From positions 1 to 5,660 of the forward strand of contig JAGOCT010000134.1 in NCBI GenBank assembly GCA_017998585.1: a stretch of 5,660 nucleotides of DNA, in the 5' to 3' direction. Below are positions 1 to 5,331 of this stretch, piece by piece. The notes under the pieces were generated by a model. That model had not been told where the DNA came from. It ran no database searches and was given only the letters and a program-made list of their open reading frames with translations. Position 1 is the stretch's first letter. Each line of letters opens with the position of its first letter. The position numbers were made by a program, and so were the translations under genes. The DNA is from Candidatus Cloacimonadota bacterium (GTDB lineage Bacteria; Cloacimonadota; Cloacimonadia; Cloacimonadales; WRIO01).

Positions 1-86
1 GACAATCTTCCGTACTACAAGCATCTTGCTTGTAGCTGCTTTCTGCAAGATGACAATCTTCCGTACTACAAGCATCTTGCTTGTAG
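1..86. repeat. Direct repeat, two identical 35-bp copies (1-35 and 52-86), each carrying a perfect hairpin
   Basis: Bases 1-35 recur exactly at 52-86, giving a 51-bp period with a 16-bp linker. Each copy starts GACAATCTTCCGTA and then holds a perfect palindrome: arm CTACAAGCA (15-23 and 66-74), three-base loop TCT (24-26 and 75-77), arm TGCTTGTAG (27-35 and 78-86). The linkers after each copy are alike too (CTGCTTTCTGCAAG against CCGTTATCTGCAAG). The unit is therefore longer than 35 bp, and the first copy appears to have lost the second hairpin that follows the second copy. The array begins at the first base of the window and may continue to the left. It lies downstream of the 3' end of the small secreted-protein gene. 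Confidence 0.9.
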
Positions 87-118
87 CCGTTATCTGCAAG
101 CAGGATGCTTGCAGTACG
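62..118. repeat. Nested inverted repeat: two hairpins that are also reverse complements of each other
   Basis: The segment 62-86 (CGTA plus the hairpin with TCT loop) and the segment 94-118 (a second hairpin plus TACG) are imperfect reverse complements, 22 of 25 positions by my alignment. The second hairpin has arm CTGCAAGCA (94-102), loop GGA (103-105) and arm TGCTTGCAG (106-114). A single strand could thus fold either as two small 9-bp hairpins or as one long hairpin of about 25 bp. This two-palindromes-in-opposite-orientation layout resembles the BIME arrangement of REP elements. That is an analogy; no family was identified. Confidence 0.85.
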
Positions 119-130
119 AGTGTAATTCTC

Positions 131-205
131 GCAAGCTGGTAGCTTACGGTACATTTTTTTACTGCGAGCATACGGCTCGAAATCAGCTTTTGAATTCAGT
201 ACGAT
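131..205. repeat. Degenerate copies of the palindromic repeat
   Basis: Bases 131-146 (GCAAGCTGGTAGCTTA) look like a decayed version of the intact CTGCAAGCT/AGCTTGCAG hairpin at 3014-3034. They keep AAGCT-GGT-AGCTT and are followed by ACGGTACAT. A further small inverted repeat is CGAGC (165-169) with GCTCG (175-179). Bases 197-205 (CAGTACGAT) match the tail that follows the intact hairpin at 3032-3040. The small secreted-protein gene ends at 207, so the repeat tail abuts its stop codon. I see no clear intrinsic terminator for that gene; the run of T at 154-160 reads on the plus strand only. Confidence 0.55.
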
Positions 206-206
206 T

Positions 207-776
207 TTAATAATCTGATAATTCATAATTAATCCGTATCTTCTGATTAGCCGTTATACGTGTATCAAATCGAACCACATAGTTTAAATTTAGTTTTACT
301 TTGCAATTGTATATATCATCAATAAGCACTTGCTTATCTCGTGAAAGAGACAATTGTTGTTTCAGAACATTCCCCTGATGATAGTCTTTAAACTGAAACT
401 GGCCATTTTTACTGACGATATCAAATGGATTAACCGGCTCTGCTTTGACCTCAACTTCCAGCCCATCTTGAATATCAGGGCAAGATATATACAGTTTAAC
501 TGGTTTTTTATAGCTTGCGTTAGTCTGATACTGTATCGAGCTCTTTATAGAATTATTCACAAACTGGTTAATTGTGCTGTCAAATTTCCAATACTGAGAT
601 TCCGTATTCGCTAGCTCAATAGTTGTAACTTTCCCTATTTTCGTATTGATATCTTTATAGCTAAAATTAGGTTTATGTATCGGGATACAATTCTGAAGAA
701 TAACATCAGTCTCCTTAGCTATCATATAATGATTAATGATCATAAGAATCAATACTAGCAGTATTTTTTTCATCAT
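207..776 (-). CDS. Small secreted protein of unknown function, second gene of the binding-protein operon
   Basis: I do not recognise this 189-residue protein. It has a clear signal peptide: Lys3-Lys4, a hydrophobic stretch at about residues 5-19, and likely cleavage after Ala20 (MIA/KE). It has no lipobox, so it is probably periplasmic or exported. The mature part looks beta-rich, with alternating hydrophobic residues most evident at about 92-112 and 156-187, and it has three cysteines (C30, C99, C158). The ending (NQKIRINYELSDY) is a typical terminal strand. There are two consecutive ATG codons. The Shine-Dalgarno AAGG sits only one base before the first (774-776), so the second (771-773, giving MKKILL) is better spaced and may be the true start. 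Eight bases separate it from the upstream binding-protein gene, whose TAG stop lies beside this ribosome site, so the two are probably translated from one mRNA. A partner or accessory role for the binding protein is inference from position only. Confidence 0.8.
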   Translation of the reverse strand: MMKKILLVLILMIINHYMIAKETDVILQNCIPIHKPNFSYKDINTKIGKVTTIELANTESQYWKFDSTINQFVNNSIKSSIQYQTNASYKKPVKLYISCPDIQDGLEVEVKAEPVNPFDIVSKNGQFQFKDYHQGNVLKQQLSLSRDKQVLIDDIYNCKVKLNLNYVVRFDTRITANQKIRINYELSDY

Positions 777-784
777 ACCTTATT

Positions 785-1660
785 CTATTTTTTTGAATCA
801 ATGGCCTTGTTAATCCATAAATTTATTTTATCCACATTTTGTTCCATCCAGGTAACCGCTATTTTTTTGGGGTCTGCATCCTGTATTTCGTTTTCTTTCA
901 TAAGCTCGTTGATATCAGCAGTTGTCAGATTGATTTGTTTTAAAAATGCACTGATTTGTTTAAGATCTTTACTAAAATCTTTTCTTGCATAAATGACAGC
1001 CTTTTCAGGTCTTCCAAACACTTTTTGATTATCAGTCAGCATTTTTATTTTCATACTGGAAAATATCCAGTGTGGCTGGTAGGTTGCAAAAATAACAGGT
1101 TCAACCTTCTCCATTTTATGATTAATATAAGTCAGCATTTCGGGTTCAAATGAAAACGCTCTGATTTTAAAATTTGCCAACTGATACCGATCAATACAAT
1201 CTGAAACTGACTTTGTCAGTACAGAACTGGTGTCAAATACGACAATTTCTCTGGGATACTGAGAATCCATTGAATTCAACTGTTCTATCGAGCCAATTGG
1301 CATATACTCTGCAACAGCAAGACCCGTTTTGATGTCATTATAATACTCTGAGATAAATTCCAGGCTGTCCTTGTAAGCATTTAACTGATCAGCACTGGTA
1401 TTAGGCAACCAAAAAGAAAAACTTAAATCCGCACTGCCGTCAGCAAGAGATTTAGCGATGTCTTCTTCAGGCATTTCCAGCAAATCAACATTTAGTTTAG
1501 TCTGAGAAGCAATAATTGTTTTTATAACATGAGAGACTGCAATATCAAAAGCATTATTACTATATGCAATCTTTATTGCTGTTATTTTTTTCTTCTTTTC
1601 ACATGATAAAGTGAAAATCATCATCAGAATAAGCAGTCCGCTTATAAGCATCCGTTTCAT
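785..1660 (-). CDS. OpuAC-family (glycine betaine/choline-type) ABC transporter substrate-binding lipoprotein
   Basis: This 291-residue protein reads along its whole length like the OpuAC/ProX substrate-binding family (PF04069), which captures quaternary amines such as glycine betaine, choline or carnitine for an ABC importer. Signal peptide 1-19 is followed by Cys20 and a charged linker (EKKKK), so it is probably a lipoprotein, although Thr17 at -3 is not a classic lipobox residue. Visible family landmarks are KIAYSNNAFDIAVSHVI (about 30-46), the A-DG-ADLSF-FWLPNT segment (73-88, Trp84), KTGLAVAEYMP (111-121), the Y-Q-P-H-W-I-F block (194-200) and V-F-G-R-P-E then ARKDF (214-229). The tail, with LTTADINELM, DPKKIAVTW and a closing NLWI, also fits. 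The family's usual W-x-P-H-W has Tyr194 for the first Trp. The ATG follows GAGG. No permease or ATPase gene is in the window. The ligand cannot be assigned from sequence alone. Confidence 0.9.
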   Translation of the reverse strand: MKRMLISGLLILMMIFTLSCEKKKKITAIKIAYSNNAFDIAVSHVIKTIIASQTKLNVDLLEMPEEDIAKSLADGSADLSFSFWLPNTSADQLNAYKDSLEFISEYYNDIKTGLAVAEYMPIGSIEQLNSMDSQYPREIVVFDTSSVLTKSVSDCIDRYQLANFKIRAFSFEPEMLTYINHKMEKVEPVIFATYQPHWIFSSMKIKMLTDNQKVFGRPEKAVIYARKDFSKDLKQISAFLKQINLTTADINELMKENEIQDADPKKIAVTWMEQNVDKINLWINKAIDSKK

Positions 1661-1800
1661 ACTACCTCACAATTAAACTTAATTCTTTTTTTATTATTCT
1701 CTTTATTTTAATGATGAATATATTATTATGATTATTGCTCATACGAAATAAAGTTCTTTCTTTTCTCTACGTGCCATTAGAACCTCTGTTTTATCTTCTT

Positions 1801-1817
1801 CAGATTATATTAATCTG
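1801..1817. promoter_or_regulatory. Palindrome over the -10 region, possible operator
   Basis: CAGATTA (1801-1807) and TAATCTG (1811-1817) are perfect reverse complements separated by TAT, a 17-base dyad that covers the -10 element of the binding-protein promoter and reaches the likely start point. A dimeric repressor bound here would block RNA polymerase. The dyad is seen directly; its use as an operator is inference, and AT-rich DNA gives such dyads by chance fairly often. Confidence 0.4.
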
Positions 1818-1835
1818 AATGAACATTTATGTCAA
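1807..1835 (-). promoter_or_regulatory. Sigma70-type promoter for the binding-protein operon
   Basis: On the minus strand a perfect -35 TTGACA (1835-1830) is followed after exactly 17 bases by TAATAT (1812-1807). An overlapping perfect TATAAT (1809-1804) sits at a 20-base spacing, which is longer than normal. Transcription would start near 1800, leaving a leader of about 140 bases before the ATG at 1660. I found no strong hairpin or riboswitch-like structure in that leader. Confidence 0.6.
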
Positions 1836-1899
1836 TCACTTTTTTGGGTATCTCTCGATTTTTTCTTTATTTTTTTAATTATTCTCTTTTCAGTTTATA

Positions 1900-2526
1900 T
1901 CAGACTCGATTACAAACTTCAAAACAATACAAATTATCCATATAGGCAGTTGTACTACCCTTATTATGTATCGTTATTAAATATACTTTTGATAAAAAAA
2001 CAGGTAATTGGGCAACAACTTCTGAATATACAGGTATATTCCATTCTAATTTAGGGCTTGATACAGCTGGAATTAATGTTAAATTGAATTTGTAACTATC
2101 ACGAACAAATCTTAATATCCCTTTTAAAACGAGTTTGTAAATACTAAGACTACTAAACAGTTGTCTTAACTGATTAGTCAGGTCATTTGGGAAAAAAGAG
2201 TCTAAGTGGTATAGTCGAATAAGACTATGACATATCTTCAAAAAAATTGAATAAGCATTATTTCCTCGTTTTCTGAGAGAGGGGTATCTTTTTTTGTACA
2301 GTAAGGCATAAGCCTGGATTTCCCTTTTACGCTTGATACTCAATTCAATCCACAAAGCGTGTACGACCTGATTAACTTCCCTAATGTAAAAATTCTGAGT
2401 TTGCATCAGATGATTCACTCTTTTACGAACAATACAAACTTTTCCCTGATTATACCAGGCAAGCATCATTCCTTCTTTGTGTTTAGGGTAATCATGTTGA
2501 TGTTTTTGATTAAAATATACTTTCAA
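1900..2526 (-). CDS. Hypothetical basic protein, TTG start, unrecognised family
   Basis: This 208-residue protein has no signal peptide and no clear membrane segment, so it is probably cytoplasmic. It is strongly basic, notably K63-R68 (IKRKRE) and K78-R87. The first 105 or so residues form one recognisable pattern: MKVYFNQKHQ, then EGMMLAWYNQGKV (18-30), then a helical stretch with ALWIELS (57-63), QAYALLYKKRYP (71-82) and NNAYSIFLK (89-97). From memory, the order 'aLW..LS..kr...yA......NaysiF' recurs in short conserved hypothetical proteins, some phage-associated, but I cannot name a family. Residues 105-208 look like a separate mixed domain. The start is TTG, chosen because AAAAGGAGAG lies seven bases upstream; the next in-frame ATG (Met20) would cut the conserved N-terminus. 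It stands alone, with long AT-rich flanks and no clear terminator. Confidence 0.75.
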   Translation of the reverse strand: MKVYFNQKHQHDYPKHKEGMMLAWYNQGKVCIVRKRVNHLMQTQNFYIREVNQVVHALWIELSIKRKREIQAYALLYKKRYPSLRKRGNNAYSIFLKICHSLIRLYHLDSFFPNDLTNQLRQLFSSLSIYKLVLKGILRFVRDSYKFNLTLIPAVSSPKLEWNIPVYSEVVAQLPVFLSKVYLITIHNKGSTTAYMDNLYCFEVCNRV

Positions 2527-2533
2527 ATCTTTA

Positions 2534-2543
2534 CTCTCCTTTT
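2534..2543 (-). promoter_or_regulatory. Consensus Shine-Dalgarno that fixes a TTG start
   Basis: On the minus strand AAAAGGAGAG (2543-2534) ends seven bases before the TTG at 2526-2524. It is close to the full anti-16S complement and the strongest ribosome site in the window. It is the main reason to accept a TTG start for the 208-residue protein. Confidence 0.75.
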
Positions 2544-2545
2544 AA

Positions 2546-2940
2546 TATCTTAATCTTTTTTCTTATAATGCCAAATTATTTCTCATTTTTTTCTCTTTTC
2601 TATCCTGTTAAAAACAAATTATTTGCAATATAAATACATATGCACTGCAGGAATAGTGAAATATAGTTATAGCAGGAAAGAAAGAGATAAATAAGCTATA
2701 ATTCGTTTATTATGATTATTTTATTCTTTCGATCTTATCATTGAGTATACTTTATACATGTTGATGATAAAAGGATTAGTTTTTACATTTCATCTAAAGA
2801 AAATTTCTATCTCATCTGATGATTTAACAGGGATTTATATGTCTATATAATCGTAACTACTCAGGTACTTGTTTACACAATAAATGTGAGTCTGCAAAAT
2901 GTCTTTTTTAAAAAAATATGTCAAAATAGTCTGTAGGAAT
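2546..2940. other. AT-rich intergenic stretch without a recognisable gene
   Basis: These 395 bases upstream of the TTG-started gene hold no supported coding region and no RNA gene I can recognise. I looked for a minus-strand promoter for that gene and found no good -35/-10 pair. Candidate -10 boxes such as TATATT (2632-2627) and TATAAC (2671-2666) lack a matching -35. A plus-strand promoter-like pair is listed separately. Confidence 0.6.
2824..2851 (+). promoter_or_regulatory. Promoter-like pair facing the repeat locus
   Basis: On the plus strand TTAACA (2824-2829) is followed after 16 bases by TATAAT (2846-2851). It would start transcription near 2858 and read through the palindromic repeats at 2987-3072 toward the hairpin at 3176-3209. 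No gene lies on the plus strand there. In DNA this AT-rich the match may well be chance. Confidence 0.25.
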
Positions 2941-2950
2941 GTGCGAAACG

Positions 2951-3072
2951 GAGCTTGCGTAGTACCGTACATCCGAAATACCCATACTACAAGCATCTTG
3001 CTTGTAGCCTTTTCTGCAAGCTGGAAGCTTGCAGTACGATTGCGGATTTACGGCGCTTCGCTTCGCAAATCC
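2951..3072. repeat. Palindromic repeat locus B: three successive hairpins
   Basis: Three inverted repeats follow one another. The first, CTACAAGCA (2987-2995), loop TCT, TGCTTGTAG (2999-3007), is identical to the hairpin at 15-35. The second, CTGCAAGCT (3014-3022), loop GGA, AGCTTGCAG (3026-3034) followed by TACG, is the counterpart of 94-118 with a changed but still fully paired end base. The third, GGATTTACG (3044-3052) with CGCAAATCC (3064-3072), pairs at eight of nine positions. The preceding 2951-2972 (GAGCTTGCGTAGTACCGTACAT) resembles the decayed part of locus A (AGCTTACGGTACAT, 141-154). The locus lies between the terminator of the exported-protein gene and the upstream region of the TTG-started gene. 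Reading frames that cross it on the plus strand have no ribosome site and simply translate the repeats. Confidence 0.85.
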
Positions 3073-3175
3073 CTACTGGTGCTTTTCAATTTATCATTTA
3101 TTGCACAGCATTTATGACCATAATTAAAATAACAATCTGTACCTGAGTTTTAGCATATTTAAATGTATAAATTTA

Positions 3176-3209
3176 CCTGAACAATATCAGAAAAGAGATA
3201 TTGTTCAGG
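3176..3209 (-). terminator. Strong hairpin terminator after the exported-protein gene
   Basis: CCTGAACAATATC (3176-3188) and GATATTGTTCAGG (3197-3209) form a perfect 13-bp stem with an eight-base purine-rich loop. It begins 25 bases past the stop codon of the exported-protein gene. On the minus strand it is followed by a U-rich but broken tract (UAAAUUUAUACAUUU), so it is a good but not perfect intrinsic terminator. The plus-strand side is also fairly U-rich (CAAUCUUUUAUU), so it may work in both directions. Confidence 0.75.
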
Positions 3210-3234
3210 CAATCTTTTATTAAAGCGCTTTATC

Positions 3235-4902
3235 TTAGTCAATAATCAGCATTTTTTTAATGCTTGAACAACTTGGACTTGTTAATTGATAAAAGTAAAT
3301 ACCTGTTTTACAAGTTTGCTTATGATAATCTTTTTTATCCCAGACAAGATTATGAGTTCCTGCTTCAATTGAGCTGTATTCACGGACTAATTGGCCTTTA
3401 ATATTGAATATCTTCAGATTAGCAGTTTCTCCGGTTTTAACCCGAATATCAAAATGTGTTTCGACCGTTGATTTTGCAGGATTTGGATAAGCATTCATCA
3501 TGTCAGTAACTTCTGTAATAGAAATAATCTGATCATCATCAGATATTTTAATTTGGACTGGGCCAAAATATTCAATTGATCCATCAGATTCGATAGATTT
3601 TAGCCAATAGTAATAAGTGTTGCCTGATACAACATCATAATCAATATAACTATATTGATGTTCAATAGACTGATTTGCAGCATTTATAATTGAATTACTG
3701 ATTCTTTCAGCAGTCTCCAGATTTTGACTGTGATTTCTATAAATATGATAACCAATCAAATTAGTTTCAGACTGCGTTGTCCATTTCACATTGACTTGAT
3801 TATCGGTATTCACAACTGCAGAAAAGGAGCTTAACTGAACAGGCAGTGTATCATCGCCAATTGTTCCAATCACGAATTCACCTTCAGCCATCAAATTGTT
3901 ATAGATAAGATTATTCCCTTCAAGTGTATGATTGACAAGCTGCCAGTTTGCCCCATACCATCTTCTATAAAGCAACCTTAAATTTTCAGGATTGCTGATA
4001 CCAGCAATTGTACTTAAATCGATTTTTAAATTACCTGTAAAAGAAAAGGCTGTGGTACCTATTTCCCAATAGACATTTGATAATCGATTGATCCCGGAAG
4101 GTAAAATTCCACCAGGAATCTTTTCAATCCTGTTAACCATAAAAGTGTTGGAAGTATAAGAATTGGGATGAAGCGGGTGATCTGCAGTAAAAGCAGAAAA
4201 ATTCATTGTAATACCAGTATCAGGAAACATATAGTCCATATTAAGGTTTGTAATATTCAGGACACGCATATATTGCTGATAGTTGCTTGCCCGGATGATA
4301 CAATCAAAATCATAGAGCCCATATTCTCCCTGTACAATCTGACTAAAAGATGTAAAATCAAAATGAATGATTCCTGTATGATATGGATCGAAATAGTTTA
4401 ACCAAACCGGATCGCATTCATTTGGTTTTATATATCCATATCCCTGTCCAACAGACGGAGCTCCCGTTCCATAAGGTGCAGGATAACTGATATCCGAACT
4501 GACAAAAATATTGTCTATAGATAATTTAACGATATTGTTTAGTTTAATCAGACCGGTTGCACCTGTGTAAATTCGTCGATCTCCGGCTTCACCAGGAGCT
4601 GTTGGATCTCCATCAGGGTCAACGGTATTAATGTGTCTGAAATTAGTTAATAGTCCATTATCAACCTCAAAAGATAATCCTGCGACACCATCTAAAAAGT
4701 CAACATTTTCAAAAACACCGTATGATGAGGTACCAGCATCTTGAAAATATGCAACATAAGCCTGAACATTTGAAAACATTACCGGCCCTGTTCCAGGACC
4801 ATACTTTAAGTTGCTAATGTGAAGTTTTAAGGGATCTGTTGCCATTAACCCTGATGCTAATATCGTTAGAACCCAGACGCATACTAATACAGACTTTCTC
4901 AT
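3235..4902 (-). CDS. Exported protein with fibronectin-like module and type IX secretion C-terminal sorting domain
   Basis: This 555-residue protein is probably exported by Sec and then carried across the outer membrane by the type IX (Por) system. The signal peptide covers about 1-21 (R2-K3, hydrophobic core, cleavage after Ala21). Residues 22-300 are a region I do not recognise, rich in Asn, Asp, Gly, Tyr and Phe, with a DPDGDP turn (95-100). About 300-347 is a beta segment of the LRLLYRRWYGANWQLV type common before these modules. A fibronectin III-like module follows, from LPVQLSSF (353-360) through KWTTQSETNLIGYHIYRN (373-390) to YYYWLKSIESDG (430-441). The sorting domain runs from about 468, with YPNPAKS (472-478), LKIFNIKGQLV (496-506) and a KKMLIID end. 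No catalytic motif is visible; adhesive or structural roles are possible. AAGGGGGAAAC precedes the ATG. It has its own promoter and terminator, so it is probably a single-gene unit. Confidence 0.9.
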   Translation of the reverse strand: MRKSVLVCVWVLTILASGLMATDPLKLHISNLKYGPGTGPVMFSNVQAYVAYFQDAGTSSYGVFENVDFLDGVAGLSFEVDNGLLTNFRHINTVDPDGDPTAPGEAGDRRIYTGATGLIKLNNIVKLSIDNIFVSSDISYPAPYGTGAPSVGQGYGYIKPNECDPVWLNYFDPYHTGIIHFDFTSFSQIVQGEYGLYDFDCIIRASNYQQYMRVLNITNLNMDYMFPDTGITMNFSAFTADHPLHPNSYTSNTFMVNRIEKIPGGILPSGINRLSNVYWEIGTTAFSFTGNLKIDLSTIAGISNPENLRLLYRRWYGANWQLVNHTLEGNNLIYNNLMAEGEFVIGTIGDDTLPVQLSSFSAVVNTDNQVNVKWTTQSETNLIGYHIYRNHSQNLETAERISNSIINAANQSIEHQYSYIDYDVVSGNTYYYWLKSIESDGSIEYFGPVQIKISDDDQIISITEVTDMMNAYPNPAKSTVETHFDIRVKTGETANLKIFNIKGQLVREYSSIEAGTHNLVWDKKDYHKQTCKTGIYFYQLTSPSCSSIKKMLIID

Positions 4903-4942
4903 GTTTCCCCCTTTTCTATCGACTTAACGATTTACAACACAT

Positions 4943-4971
4943 ATTATAGAACTTCTAATTTTAAAAGTCAA
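4943..4971 (-). promoter_or_regulatory. Near-consensus sigma70-type promoter of the exported-protein gene
   Basis: On the minus strand TTGACT (4971-4966) is followed after exactly 17 bases by TATAAT (4948-4943), 11 of 12 consensus positions at the ideal spacing. Transcription would start near 4936, about 34 bases before the ATG at 4902, leaving a short leader with the GGGGG-type ribosome site. This is the best promoter in the window and suggests strong basal expression. Confidence 0.75.
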
Positions 4972-5331
4972 GTGAATTTTGATAATTTCTTTAAAATAAC
5001 CCTTATGAACTTCAAGATCCTGCAATATCTCTCATTTAGCGTTAATCTCATTTTGTATTCATAAGTCTGACAAATAAAAGAAAACAATTATTGTAACAGT
5101 TCAGGTGCATTAATAACAATATTTATCAGGAAACATCTCATATGGGTCTAAACTAATAGCAGGGATTTGCAAATCCCTGTAGATCCCTTATACATTCATA
5201 TTTAAAAAAGATCATTATTGTCTGGTTTGATTTATTTAAAAGTACCTGATTAGTTACGTAAAATCTGTTTTAGCGTCATTTATTTCCAAATTTTATAATT
5301 ACTCAGCGTAAAATTATGATATGATATCCTT
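4972..5331. other. AT-rich intergenic stretch between the pyruvate kinase and exported-protein genes
   Basis: Apart from the 20-bp palindrome at 5160-5179 I see no gene, RNA or strong signal here. No convincing terminator follows the pyruvate kinase stop. The only nearby dyad, ATAATT (5295-5300) with AATTAT (5312-5317), is all A/T with six pairs. Confidence 0.6.
5160..5179. repeat. Perfect 20-bp palindrome
   Basis: CAGGGATTTG (5160-5169) is followed immediately by its exact reverse complement CAAATCCCTG (5170-5179), with no loop. The 10-mer GCAAATCCCT (5169-5178) also occurs at 3065-3074 in the third hairpin of locus B, so this looks like a single member of the same interspersed family. With no spacer it is more like a protein-binding dyad or mobile remnant than an RNA hairpin. 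It has no T-run on either side and is not a good terminator. Confidence 0.8.

Noticed and set aside
1..118. Direct repeats read as a CRISPR array
   Set aside because: There are only two copies, the linker is 16 bases, the linkers resemble each other, and no cas gene is present.
136..160. AAGCT-GGT-AGCTT followed by a T-run as an intrinsic terminator
   Set aside because: The T-run follows on the plus strand, where no gene ends. The stem has five pairs and is nine bases from the T-run.
354..1153. Plus-strand reading frames opposite the secreted protein and binding protein
   Set aside because: They are antisense to well-supported genes and show no family features or ribosome sites.
1838..1890. 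Long T-rich tracts after the TTG-started gene as its terminator
   Set aside because: The T-runs are on the plus strand, so they are A-runs in the transcript, and no stem precedes them.
2359..2553. Plus-strand hydrophobic reading frame opposite the TTG-started gene
   Set aside because: It is antisense to a frame with a strong Shine-Dalgarno and a coherent protein pattern; the hydrophobicity follows from AT-rich complement codons.
2899..3146. Two overlapping plus-strand reading frames (2899-3117 and 2955-3146)
   Set aside because: They run through the palindromic repeats, lack a ribosome site, and their translations resemble no protein.
4168..4401. Plus-strand reading frame inside the exported-protein gene
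   Set aside because: It is a shadow of a clearly coding minus-strand gene with signal peptide and sorting domain.
5295..5317. Hairpin as terminator of pyruvate kinase
   Set aside because: It has only six A/T pairs with an 11-base loop, and no U-tract follows on the minus strand.
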